NCBI GenBank assembly: GCA_027563935.2 | Contig: CM050454.1 | Span: forward strand, 22,193,501-22,257,500 | DNA: 64,000 bases | Direction: 5' to 3' | Source of the DNA: Costus lasius | Taxonomy: Eukaryota; Streptophyta; Magnoliopsida; Zingiberales; Costaceae | Part shown: positions 36,715 to 48,966 of the stretch, one piece after another | Position numbering within the stretch: the stretch's first letter is position 1 | Layout of the letters: each line of letters opens with the position of its first letter | Notes under the pieces: model-generated | Databases searched by the model: none | What the model was told of the DNA's origin: nothing | The model's input: the letters and a program-made list of their open reading frames with translations, nothing else | Program-made: the position numbers and the translations under genes

Positions 36715-38478
36715 TTAGAGGTTGAGGAATCTCAACCCCATATCTCTAGCGTGACAGTCATGCTTCTGCTGCGCCAAAGCCATGGTCATTGGGTCTGCCA
36801 GATTGTTATCTGTGTCAACTCTGCTAATCTTGACATCACCTCTATTAATGATCTCTCTGATCAGGTGAAATCTTCTGAGTATATGTTTGGATCTTTGATG
36901 AGATCGTGGTTCCTTGGCTTGTGCAATTGCTCCATTGTTATCACAGTAGATTTCAATAGGATCCACTGAACTGGGAACCACCTGAAGTTCAAAAATGAAC
37001 TTCCTTATCCAAACAGCTTCTTTGGTTGCCTCAGAAGTGGCCACATACTCAGCTTCGGTTGTAGAATCAGCTATGGTGGATTGCTTGAAGCTCTTCGAGC
37101 ATACAGCGCCTCCATTCATCTTGAACACATAGCCAACCTGCGATCTGAAGTCATTAGGGTCAGACTGGAAAGACGCATCAATGTAGCCCTGCATACTTAG
37201 CTTTTCCTGTCCCCCATAGACCAGGAGCAAATCCTTAGTTCTTCTCAGATACTTTAGGATGTTCTTTATAGCCACCCAGTGCTGCACTCCAGGATTGGAT
37301 TGGTATCGGCTAGTTATGCTTACAGCATAAACCACATCTGGTCTAGTACACAACATTGCATACATGATCGATCCCACTGCCGAAGCATAAGGCACTCGAC
37401 TCATGTCATCCCTCTCAACCTGTGTGGTGGGACACTAGCTCTTTGAGAGAGTAAGGCCATGTCTCACTGGAAGGTACCCTTTCTTGGATTGCTCCAAGCT
37501 AGACCTCTCCAGGACCTTATCAATGTAAGTACTTTGACTAAGGGCTAGGAGTCTCTTGGATCTATCCCTGTAGATCCTCACACCTAGGATATAAGCGGTC
37601 TCCCCTAAGTCCTTCATCTCAAAACACTTCCATAACCATGTCTTCACAGCTTGAAGACTAGGGATGTCGTTTCTGATGAGTAGTATGTCATCGACATACA
37701 AGACTAGAAAAGTCACCAAGCTCCCACTGAATTTTCTGTATACACAGGCGTCATCTTCGCTTTTGATAAAGCCATAATCTCTCACAGCTTCATCAAATCG
37801 AAGATTCCAACTTCGAGATGCTTGCTTTAATCCATAGATGGATCTCTTTAGCCTGCAGACCTTATTGGCCTCTGCAGGATGGATGAAGCCATCAGGTTGT
37901 GTCATATACACATCCTCGGTCAGCATCCCATTAAGAAACGCTGTTTTTACATCCATCTACTATATCTCATAGTCATGATATGCAGCTATAGCAAGCAGAA
38001 TCCGAATGGATTTGAACATAGCAACTGGCGAAAAGGTTTCATCATAGTCCACCCCATGGACTTGTTTGAATCCCTTAGAAATTAGGCTACCTTTATAGGT
38101 AACCACGTTGCCATCCATGTCTGTCTTTTTCTTGAAGACCCATTTACACCCCATGGGTTTTACCCCATCAGGTAACTCAACCAAATCCTAGAGTTGGTTA
38201 GCTGACATGGAATCCATTTCGGATCTCATGGCATCAAGCCATTTCTCGGAGTCTGGTCCACTAACCACCTCATCATAGGTCCTGGGTTCATCTTCAACAA
38301 TGAAGATACCGTCGTGTTGCGTCGGCAGCGACCCATACCTCTCAGGTACACGGCAAATCCTCCCAGACCTACGCGGGGCCTATGTCTGAGCCTCAGGTTG
38401 CCTAGCAACCGGTGCAGTTGGCGCAGGTTCCATCTCTGTGTCTTGTGGTTGCACTTGGACCTCGTCCAAGTCAAACTT
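36715..38478 (-). pseudogene. RT-RNase H of copia element F
   Basis: RT reads MGCKWVFKKKTDMDGN, then DYDETFSPVA, then two adjacent stops (37957-37962) where relatives have Trp-Gln. It goes on with MDVKTAFLNGMLTEDVY, SIYGLKQASRSW and the active-site block LYVDDILLI. After another stop near 37434 the copia RNase H follows (37404-36715): DASFQ, TEAEYVA, CDNNGAIAQAKEP and the HILRRFHLIREI block. The product would copy RNA to cDNA. Four or more lesions make it inactive. Confidence 0.9.
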
Positions 38479-39240
38479 CCTCCCACTAACTTCTTTCATG
38501 AGAAATTCTTTCTCTAGAAAGACAGCACCCCGAGCAACAAAAACTTTGTTCTCGGTGGGAACATAGAAGTAGTAACCCTTAGTTTCCTTAGGGTACCCCA
38601 CAAACACGCATTTATCAGATCTAGGTTCTAGCTTGCTAGAATCCTGACGTTTGACATAAGCCTCATATCCCCAGATCCTGATAAAAGTGAGATTAGGGCG
38701 TCTCCCACTCCATACCTCGTATGGAATCTTTGAGACACTCTTAGATGGAACATTATTCAGTATTAGAGAAGCTATCTCTAGTGCATGTCCCCAGAATGAG
38801 GGAGGTAGAGTTGCATGACTCATCATACATCGAACCATGTCCAACAAAATTCGATTTCTCCTTTCAGACACACCATTCCATTGGGGAGTTTCAGGTGGAG
38901 TGAGTTGGAATAAAATCCCACACTCTCTCAGATAGTCAAGAAACTCACTACCCAGGTACTCTTCACCACGATCTAATCGAAGAGCCTTAATGGATCTACC
39001 AAGCTGGTTCTCTACTTCTTGTCTGAATTCGTTAAATTTCTCAAAGGATTCAGACTTATGTCTGATCAAGTAGACATAACCATATCTATTGAAGTCATCA
39101 GTAAAAGTGATGAAGTAGTTGTGCCCTCTTCTGGCTTGTTTATTGAATGGCCCACACACATCACTATGTATGAGATCCAACAAACCTCTTGCCCTTTCAC
39201 TAGTCTTGGTGAAAGGCTCCTTTGTCATCTTCCCTAACAA
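38380..39240 (-). pseudogene. Integrase of copia element F
   Basis: 286 codons with IHSDVCGPF, DDFNRYGYVYL, LRLDRGEEYLGSEF and NGVSERRNR, giving the D-D-E residues, then the copia-type FWGHALEIASLILN and VFVGYPKETKGYYFY blocks. The GAG-pre-integrase zinc region upstream (39340-39241) is out of frame. The core itself looks intact, but it is cut off from the rest of the polyprotein by a stop at 39241 and by a frame change. Confidence 0.85.
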
Positions 39241-39341
39241 GGCTCACATGTATCAAATTCCTCCAAGGAACTTGAATCTAACAACCCATTTGCATGGAGT
39301 TGTTGAATGCGATTCTTGTTTATATGGGCTAATCGACAATG

Positions 39342-40316
39342 CTATACGAAAGCACCAACTGAACCACTCAGTTTGGTCCTTTTATTATTTATGTTGCAAA
39401 TAGAGTTATCCATGTCTAACACATATAGACCATTACACAAAGTACCCTTCCCATAGAACATACTTGCAAATGAAAAAGAACAAGAGTTCTTATTTATTTC
39501 AAACTTAAATCCTTTCTTTGCCAAGCAAGGAATGGATACAATGTTCTTAGTAAGCGAAGGTACATAATAGCAATTTTCTAACTCTAATTGAAGTCCAGAT
39601 GGCAGGGAGAGAGTCAGAACTCCTACAGCAACAACAGCAACCTGTGCCCCGTTTCCAACCCATAGGTCAATCTCTCCAGCCCGTACCGATCTACTTTTCT
39701 TGAGCCCCTGCATATTTGTACAAATATGAGCTCCACATGCGGTATCCAATACCCATGACATAGAAGTAGAAAGGTTGACTTCTGTAACATAAATACCTGA
39801 GCTTGAAGACGAAGCCTTGCCTCTCTTCTTCTCACTCTGAAGTCGCACCATGTCCTTCAACATATGAGGTGGCCCTCCACATGAATAGCACTTATTGTTC
39901 CTGATCCATTCCATCTTTAATTTCAGTTCCTTGGTCAAACCTTTTGGCTCAACACACTGAATATTAACTTTAGGAGGATTGAGCTTAACCAATTCATTAA
40001 AGAGCTGTCTTAGATTAGTAATAATCTCAGAGGCACTCTTCAATTCATATTGCCCTTGAAGTTTGGGCGACATGTTGGTTAGCATCAATTGTCCAACCTC
40101 CAAAGTATTAGTCTGATACTTATCATAAGCATCCCTCTCAGCCGCTGAGGCCGAGCATGGAAGTGGTTCAGGAATGAGCTGCTCAAGGACATAGAACTTT
40201 CTCTCGAGCTTGAGCACAATTCTCAAGTTCATATACCAATCCATCAAGTTGGATCCAACCAACTTGTCCTTCTCAAGGATAGATCGCAGTGACCAACCGC
40301 TATTGTTCGTTGCCAT
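39342..40316 (-). pseudogene. gag-protease of copia element F, gag internally deleted
   Basis: 324 codons. Gag starts MATNNSGWSLRSILEKDKLV with DWYMNLRIVLKLERK. At residue ~130 it jumps from LRQLFNELVKLN to PPKVNIQCVEP; relatives have about 100 more residues here. The knuckle CYSCGGPPHMLKDM lacks its last Cys (Met instead). Protease follows: SWVLDTACGAHICTNMQ (D-T-A, not D-T-G) and CYYVPSLTKNIVSIPCL. The same deletion and changes occur in element G. Confidence 0.8.
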
Positions 40317-41930
40317 TGTTCTACAACAGTCAAGAAACAGCAGATTAGTACTACTTCAAATCATTTAAACTGGACTTGTTTTAAATGATTATTTCTCCCA
40401 CTATTTTAATCGAATTGACAACCCACAAAGTCAATCGGGAAGTTTAAGACTTCCTAGTGAGATGGGATCCCTTTTCCACATGAGGCTTCGCGTCCCACGA
40501 GGGTGGGATGAGATGCACAAAGTAACCCATGCTTCCTAAGGTGGGCACGCCGGCCGATTGCTCCAAGCAATTCCCCTTATTGAGACAGTCTAGGCATTTC
40601 ATGTCCAGTGAGGGTTGGATACAACATGAAACCCTAGCCTCTCAATGATGCCTCTAGAGCTCCACCATATGCCCAGCATATGTGAAATCTAGTCAAGTAT
40701 ATTCTTAACCGTTATGCCCAGGGCCAACAAGTTTCCTTGCGAAGGCGCGCCTGATTAAAATGGACTGAGGAAACCATTGCCACCACGCACTTTTTAAAGA
40801 TAAGTGGGTGTGTCCCACGAGGGTGGGAAACAGTTCACAACACCACTGATCGATAGCTTAGTGAGGGCTATGCGTTAGAAGGCTACTATACTTGATATTT
40901 ATTTATGAGGGTTTTTGAGGTCTCATCAGTTTTATCTTATGTCTAACATTACAGTCATGCAATCCTATAGTGATAACATAACGATAAAATAGGCATGTTT
41001 TAGCAGATATCGAAAATAATAAATGAATGATGTGATCATAGCCTATTCAAGACATTGAACCAACCCATGCCAATAGGAGGTTCAACTCTTGACCTAGGAT
41101 TCAAGCCCCAAAGACAAGACCTAACCTAGCCGACCTCTAACTTGAACTTCAAGGTTGGCTTCAAGGTCCTTCTCACCATGGTTTAGCTCTCAAGCCCTAG
41201 AGGTGTCCCTCATGGGTTCGGCCAATGCCATGGGTCTTTCTCCATAGATGATGCGCCACCATGCAAGGAGCCAAGATGGCTAGCTCTCAAACCCTAGGGT
41301 TTGGCCATGCCATCTTGCGCCACTCCTCCATGCGCCATCAAGCATGCCAGGGTTCCATGTGGTTGCGCCCTAATCTTCTTCTTCTTGTTACAAAAATAAA
41401 AAAAAAGAAAAGCGGCACGCAGGCCTCACAAAGATACATCACATGCATGCAAAGGGGCTTGACTCATGATCACAACATTATGCACAAGCAAGGTATCTAC
41501 ACATGCAGTTCTGCATGCTCATGAAAAACATAAAATCTAAAATTTTACTTTTTCATAAAACCAATATCTTTTCCTCATCTTCTTATCACAAATCTTTTGG
41601 TTATTTGTGATTAAACTTTCATGATGATTTCAAAGATCCTTTCGGCTGGTAATTTTGTTAGATCAAGAGACCCGGCCAGTCCGAAGACACAATGCCCGTC
41701 CTACTTGACAAAACCACGTGCGCCTTTGATCCTTTAAATCATACAAGAAAAATAATCCAAAATCCAAAAGAGATTGAAAAGATGATAGAAACAAGAAACC
41801 CTAATTTTTCCTACTTAGAAAAATTGTTTGTCATGTGATCATGCAATTTGCGAAAATTGAGATATGGCATGCGAGCATGGAAAAGCATGAAATTACATCG
41901 TTCGAGTCTCGCAAGTCCCTCTGATACCAC
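40317..41930 (-). other. 5' leader of copia element F
   Basis: About 1.6 kb between primer site and gag with no long ORF. It has two copies of the stem-loop TCCCACCCTCGTGGGA (minus strand; 40493-40508 and 40813-40828). The leader of element G (43697-45389) is its inverse copy. Confidence 0.7.
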
Positions 41931-43628
41931 TGTTGGGAAACCCCGGGGATATTTTACAATTTTCAGAGATAGAAATTACACAAAACATTGCACAGCGGAA
42001 GCAATATCCCCAAAACGAGCCGGTCCCAAAAACCCAGTGAAGATCGCAAGCGAGGGAGTCGACACGATGAGATAGAAAGTACCTTGAGCAAGGTTAGGCT
42101 GATGTCGAAGTAGGCGCCCAAGCGTGCGCCCTCTGCAGTCTCGCACACACGGATCACCTCGAGTCCTCTTCTTCCACGCCCGGTGCTAGCCTCGGGAAGA
42201 AGATCCAAGCCTTGTACTTATTCCTCAAGCCTTGCGCCACCTCCAAGGTATATGCGCCAAGAGGAAGATGAGGAGAAGGAAGTCGCCAAGCAACACCAAG
42301 TTCCTCACGCCAAGAGGAAAGGAAGATGAAGTGTTCTCGGCTAGGGTTGGATGGAAGAGAAGTGCGCCACTACCTCTTGCTCTCGCCTCTCTCTTGTGAT
42401 CACGCCTTCAAGATTAATTCTGTGTCAAGAGGGGGCGTCTAGGGCCTCTTATATAGAGCAAGAGGCGGTCTAATGTGTGGCTACAATTCAAATCAAGTGG
42501 GCGGCTAAGAGAGGATGTAGGAGAATTAATCAAGTTAATCAAGTCCTAATCTAATTAGGACTCTAATTGATTCAAACAATTAAATCCTAATCCAATTAGG
42601 ATTCTAATTATTTAAACAATTAAATCCTAATCTAATTAGGATTCTAATTAATTAATTAAATAATTAGTCCTAATCCAATTAGGATTCTAATTAATTAATT
42701 AATTAACCTATATGATTAATTTCAAACCATAGGCGTTAACTCTAGTCTAACTAGGGTTAAGCACACGCCTACTTTCTCCTTCTCCTTAAGCCCAATAAGC
42801 CCAACTTTACAATGGGCCCAGCCCAAGGTCCATCATACATGTTAACCAAGCACTTGGATCCAATCCAATTTAACCCAAGGTCAAATTAGGCTAACCATGG
42901 TTAATATGCCATAAATGGAAGTTGGCTCCAATGAATTTCTTCCATCTCATCAGACCCATTGGCGCTGATGAAATCTCCAAAATAGATCCGAGCTATCCAA
43001 TAACTCGATCATAAGGCTTCCCGATCATTACGAGAACTCGAGTATCAAGGTGTGCGACCCTGTAGGTTCCTCTGACGTTGGCAGTGCTGACCCATGGTCA
43101 CCACAAGCAGTGAGTGGCACCTAGTAGTGCATCACTACTACCCAAGTCATCGAAATGGATAACGACATCGACATCCCCATCATCGCAATTAGGTACAGAT
43201 GCATTACAGTCTCTTTGCCGAACTGATATCCGATTGGCCAAGTGTGTCACCACTTGTTTTTATCCAATCTCATGGCTATGACTAAATCAGGTCTCACCTG
43301 GGTATGGCCATACACTTTCAGTCATAAAACCATAGAGGAGCTCCATGGATATCATGCTTCCCTTAGGAAGAGGCAAATCCTATGTCTGTTCATTGACCTT
43401 CTCATATGGGTCGTGATATGCCCAATGACAACCGTTATTACCTCCCAACTACGGCAAGACGTTAGGTTGTATCAAGGCATATCCCTAACCATATAGAATG
43501 GCCAATGACCTCAAGTCAAGGGATCAATGCATCTCCTATCACTTGTGAGGATAACTCGCGACACCAAGTCATTGTCTCACAGTGGGTCGGTCCAGTATAT
43601 CCACCACTGATATACCCATATGTCTGCG
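41931..43628 (-). repeat. 5' LTR of copia element F, truncated
   Basis: Near-identical to 34741-36430, including the AT-rich unit array at 42540-42715. U3 start missing. Confidence 0.9.
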
Positions 43629-43696
43629 AAAAATGTATGTCTATCACTCTAAAAATTGTAAAATGTCCCCGGGGTTTCCCAACAGTGGTATCAGAG

Positions 43697-45389
43697 CGAC
43701 TTGCGAGCCTCGAACGATGTTCTTTCATGCTTTTCATGCTCACATGCCATATCTACATTTTCGAATATTGCATAGATGTTGGCGCATGGTTTTTCTTTAA
43801 GTAGAAAAATTGTAGGTCTCTTGTTTCTTACTTCTAATTAACTTCTTGTGGTTCTTTGCTCTCTTCATGTGATGGGATAGACCCACACGTGGAAGAAAAA
43901 ATTTCTCCTCTCATAATAGGATAGACCTATCTTGAGAGACTTGTTGGAATAGGGCATGGACTGGGTGATTGCCCTTATCCTAGCAAGTTAGGGATTGCAA
44001 GGAGGGCAACCGGTATGCCTCTTGTAGACTCCTGAGAGAAACTTAGAATCAAAGATTTGTGATATGAAGGGAAGGAAGAGAGACATGTTTTATGAAAAAG
44101 TAAAATTTCAGATTTTATGTTTTTCATGAGCATATAGAATTGCATGAGTAAGTACTTGATTATGCATGATGTTGTGGTCATATATCAAGCCCCTTAACAT
44201 GCCTGTGATGTATCCTTGTGAGGCCTGCGTGCCGCTTTTCTTTTTGCTTTTAACTAAGAAGAAGATTAGGATGGCGCATCTACTTGGAGCAAGGTGCATG
44301 CTTGCTTGGTTGCGCATCCTTGCATGATGGCGCAACAAGCTTCAATGGTGGCACATCCTTGCATGGGGCGCAAGTTAGGGTTTGGCCGAGCCTTGTGCTT
44401 GTGTGCTATCCCTCTTGTGGCTTGCTAAATGGCGCACCTTCCTTGGAGGAAGACCATGGCATTGGCCGAACCTTGTGGGTGTACCCCTAGGGTTTGAGAG
44501 CTAAACCATGGGAGAATGACCTTGGAGCCAACCTTGAAGATAGAGCTAGAGGTCGGCTAGGCTAGGTCTAATCTTGGGGCTTGAATCCTAGGTCAAGAGT
44601 TGAACCCCCTTTTGGCATGGATTGGTTCAATGTCTTGAATGGGCTATGATCACATCATCCTTTTATTGCTTTCTTTACAAAAGCTAAAGCATGCCTGTGA
44701 TGTTTTATCGTTATGTTATCACCATAGGATTGCATGCCTGTAATGATAGACATAAGATAAAACTGAGATGATGAGACCTTAAACAAAAACCCTCAATTAA
44801 AATATCAAGTCTAGTAGCCTTCTAACGCATAGCCCTCACTAAGCTATCGATCAGTGGAGTTGTGAACTATTTCCCACCCTCGTGGGACACACCCACTTAT
44901 CTTTAGAAAGTGCGTGGTGGCAATGGTTTCCCCAGTCCAGTTTTAACCTGGGCGTGCCTTCGCAAGGAAACTCGTTGGCCCTGGGCATAACGGTTAGGAA
45001 TGGACTTGACTAGATTTTCATGTGTGCTAGGCACATGATGAAACTCTAGAGGCATCGTTGAGAGGTTAGGGTTTCATGCTGTATCCAGCCCTCGCTGGAC
45101 ATGAAATGCCTAGACTGTCTCAATAAGGGGAATTGCTTGGAGCAATCGGCCGGCGCGCCCACCTTAGGAAACATGGGTCACTTTGTGCATCTCATCCCAC
45201 CCTCGTGGGACGCGAAGCCCTGTGTGGAATGAGGATCTCATCTCACTAGGAAATCTTGGATTTCTCGATTGACTTTGTGGGTTGTCAATTCGATTAAAAA
45301 TAGTGGGAGCCATGGTCATTTAAAAGGCAAGTCCAGTTCAAATGACTCGAAGTAGTACTAATCTGCTGTTTCTTGGTTGTTGTAGAACA
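43697..45389 (+). other. 5' leader of copia element G
   Basis: Non-coding. Stem-loops TCCCACCCTCGTGGGA are at 44872-44887 and 45195-45210, matching those in F. Confidence 0.7.
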
Positions 45390-47230
45390 ATGGCTATGAA
45401 CAATAGCAGTTGGTCACTGCGATCTACCCTGGATAAGTTGGTTGGATCTAACTTACTGGATTGGTATATGAACTTGAGAATCGTGCTCAAGCTCGAGAGG
45501 AAGCTTTATGTTCTTGAGCGTCTTATTCCTGAGCCACTTCCATGCTCGGCCTCAGCGGCTGAGAGGGATGCTTATGATAAGCATCAGGTTGATACTTTGG
45601 AGATTGCTAACCAACATGTCACTTGAATTTAAATGGTGATATGAATCGAAGAGTGCCTCTGAAATTATTTTAATCTAAGGCAGCTCTTTGATGAATTGGT
45701 TGAGCTCAATCCTGCTAAAGTTGATATTCAGTGTGTTGAGCCGAAAGGCTTGACCAAGGAACTGAAATTAAAGATGGATATGATCAGGAATAATAGGTGC
45801 TATTCATGTGGAGGGCCACCTCACATGTTGAAGGACATGTTGCAACTTCAGAATGAGGAGAAGAAAGGCAAGGCCTTGTCTTCATGCTCAGGTATTTATG
45901 TTACCAAAGTCAACCTTTCTACTCCTATGACATGGGTATTGGATACCGCATGTGGAGTACAAATATGCAAAGGCTCAGAAAGGATAGATCGGTAAGGCCT
46001 AGAGAGATTGACCTACGGATAGGTAACAGGGCACAAGTTGTTGCTGTTGCTGTAGGAGTTTTTCTCCCTGCCTTCTGGACTTCAGTTAAAGCTAGACAAT
46101 TGCTATTATGTACCTTCCCTTACCAAAACATTGTATCCACTCCTTTCTTGGCAAAGAAAGGATTTAGGTTTGAAATAAAAGAGAACTTATGTTCTTTTTC
46201 TTTTGCAAACATGTTTTATGGGAAGGGTACTTTATGCAATGGTCCGCATGTCTTGGACATGGTTAGCTCTATTTGTAACATAAATATTAAAAGGACCAAA
46301 CTGAGTGGTTCAGTTGGTGCTTTCCTACGGCATTGTCGATTAGCCCATATAAACAAGAATCGCATTCGACAACTCCATGAAAATGGGTTGCTAGATTCGA
46401 GTTCCTTGGAGGAACTTGATACATGTGAGACTTGTTTATTAGGGAAAATGACAAAGACGCTCTTCACCAAGACTGGTGAGAGGGCAGGAGGTTTGTTGGA
46501 TCTCATACATAGTGATGTGTGTGGGCTATTCAATAAACAAGCCAAAGGAGGGTATAACTACTTCATCACATTTACTGATGACTTCAGTAGATATGGTTAT
46601 GTCTACATGATGAGACATGAGTCTGAATCCTTTGAGAAATTTAAGGAGTTCAGACATGAAGTAGAGAACCAGCTTGGTAGATCCTTTAAGGATCTTCGAT
46701 CAGATCGTGATGGAGAGCACCTGAGCAGTGAATTCTTTGACTATCTGAGTAAGTGTGGGATCCTATCCCAACTCACTCCTCCTAGAGCACCTCGGTAGAA
46801 TGGTGTATCTGAAAGGAGAAATCGAACCTTGTTGGACATAGTTCAGTCTATGATGAGTCATGCAACTCTACCTCCCTCATTCTGGGGACATGCACTACTG
46901 AATAATGTTCCATCTAAGAGTGTCTCAAAGATTCCATACGAGGTATGGAATGGGAGACGCCCTAATCTCACTTTTATCAGGATCTAGGGATGTGAGGCTT
47001 ATGTCAAACGTCAGGATTCTAGCAAGCTAGGACCTAGATCTGATAAGTATATGTTTGTGGGGTACCCTAAGGAGACTAAGGGTTACTACTTCTATATTCC
47101 CACCGAAAACAAAGTTTTTGTTGCTCGGGGTGCGGTCTTTCTAGAGAAAGAATTTCTCATGAAAGAAGTTAGTGGGAGGAAGTTTGACTTGGACGAGGTC
47201 CAAGTGCAACCACAAGACATAGAGATGGGA
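45390..47230 (+). pseudogene. gag-protease-integrase of copia element G
   Basis: Gag starts MAMNNSSWSLRSTLDKLVGS at 45390 and shifts frame near 45625. It carries the same internal gag deletion as F (FDELVELNPAKVDIQ) and the same defective knuckle CYSCGGPPHMLKDM. Protease WVLDTACGVQIC is followed by frameshifts. Integrase (about 46470-47230) has IHSDVCGLF and TDDFSRYGYVYM, a TAG at 46796-46798 where relatives have Trp, then NGVSERRNR. A segment after FWGHAL is deleted. Non-functional. Confidence 0.85.
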
Positions 47231-48945
47231 ACCTGAGCCACTTGCACCGGTTGCTAGGCAGCCTGAGGCTCAGACACAGGCCCCATGTAGGTCTGGGAGG
47301 TTTCGTCGTGCACCTGAGAGGTATGGGTCGCTGCCGACCCAACACGACGGGATCTTCATCATGGAGGATGAACCCAGGACTTATGATGAGGCGGTCAGTG
47401 GACCGGACTCCGAGAGATGGCTTGAGGCCATGCGATCCGAGATGGATTCCATGTCGGCTAACCAAGTCTGGGATTTGGTTGAGCTGCCTGATGGGGTAAA
47501 ACCCATAGGGTGTAAATAGGTCTTCAAGTTGAAGACAGACATGGATGGAAAAATATTTACCTATAAGGGTAGACTAGTGGCTAAAGGATTTAAACAAGTC
47601 CACGGGGTGGACTATGATGAAACCTTCTCGCCAGTTGCCATGATCAAATCCATTCGGATTCTGCTTGCTATAGCTGCATATCATGACTATGAGATATGGC
47701 AGATGGATGTGAAGACAGCGTTCCTTAACGGGAAGCTAACTAAGGATGTGTATATGACACAACCTAATGACTTCATCCATCCTGCAGATACTAGTAAAGT
47801 CTGCAGGCTAAAGAAATCCATTTACGGATTAAAGCAAGCATCTCGAAGTTAGAATCTTCAGTTTGATGAAGCTGTGAGAGATTATGACTTTATCAAAAGT
47901 GAAGAAGACGCCTGTGTATACAGAAAATTCAGTGGGAGCTTGGTGACTTTTCTGGTCATGTATGTCGATGACATACTGCTCATCCGAAACGATATCCCTA
48001 GTCTTCAAGCTGTGAAGACATGGTTAGGGAAGTGTTTCGAGATGAAGGACTTAGGGGAGGCCGCCTATATTCTAGGCATGAGGATCTACCGGGATAGATT
48101 CAAGAGGCTCTTGGCCCTTAGTCAGAGTACCCACATTGATAAGGTCCTGGAGAGGTTCAACTTGGAGCAATCCAAGAAGGGATACCTTCCAGTGAGAGAT
48201 GGCCTTACTCTCTCAAAGAGCCAGTGTCCTACAACACGGGCTGAGAGGGATAACATGAGTCGATTTCCCTATGCTTCGGCAATGGGATAAATCATGTATG
48301 CAATGCTGTGTACAAGACCAGATGTGGGTTATGCTGTAAGCATAACCAGCCGATACCAATCCAATCCAGGTTTGCAGCACTGGGTGGCTGTAAAGAATAT
48401 CCTTGAGTATCATGAAAGGGACTAAAGATTTATTCTATAAAGTCTACGGGGGACAGGAAGAACTCAGTGTGTAGGGCTTCACTAATGATCGTTCCAGTCT
48501 GATCCTGACGACTTCAGATCGCAGACTAGCTATTAGTTTAAGATGGTTGGAGGTGCTGTATGCTGGAAGAGCTTCAAGCAATCCACCATAGCTAATTCTA
48601 CAACCGAAGCTGAGTATGTGGTTGCTTCTGAGGCAGCCAATGAAGCCGTTTGGATCAGGAAGTTCTTTTCTGAACTTCAGGTGGTTCCAAGTGCAATGGA
48701 TCCCATTGAGCTCTACTATGACAACAATGGGAACTGCACATACTAAGGAACCACAGTCTCATCAAAGGTCCAAACACATACTCAAGAGATTTCGCCTGAT
48801 CAAAGAGATCATTGATCGAGGTGATGTCAAGATTAGCAGAATTGACACAGAGAGCAATCTAGCAGACCCACTGACCAAGGCTTTGGCGCAGCAGAAGCAT
48901 GATGGTCGTACTAGAGATATGGGGTTGAGGTTGCTCAACCTCTAG
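47231..48945 (+). pseudogene. RT-RNase H of copia element G
   Basis: RT from about 47500: GCK then TAG (47517-47519, Trp in relatives), GRLVAKGFKQVHGVDYDETF, WQMDVKTAFLNGKL, a second Trp-to-TAG at 47850-47852, and MYVDDILLI. RNase H has FKQSTIANSTTEAEY and HILKRFRLIKEI, with a frameshift near 48735 (a few bases lost in the DNNG block). Stops are also at 48289 and 48471. Confidence 0.9.
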
Positions 48946-48966
48946 GTCTTAGTGCAAGTGGGAGAT

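Larger units (their letters stand above)
34741..43628 (-). mobile_element. Ty1/copia element F
   Basis: Minus-strand copia element: 3' LTR 34741-36693, polypurine tract (AGTGGGAGAT, 36694-36703), pol, gag, leader, primer site TGGTATCAGAG (41920-41930 region, initiator tRNA-Met type), 5' LTR 41931-43628. The 5' LTR lacks about 265 bp of U3 and is fused at a shared CTGCG to the end of a forward LTR. The left flank TTGTT has no partner, consistent with loss of the right flank in that fusion. Confidence 0.9.
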
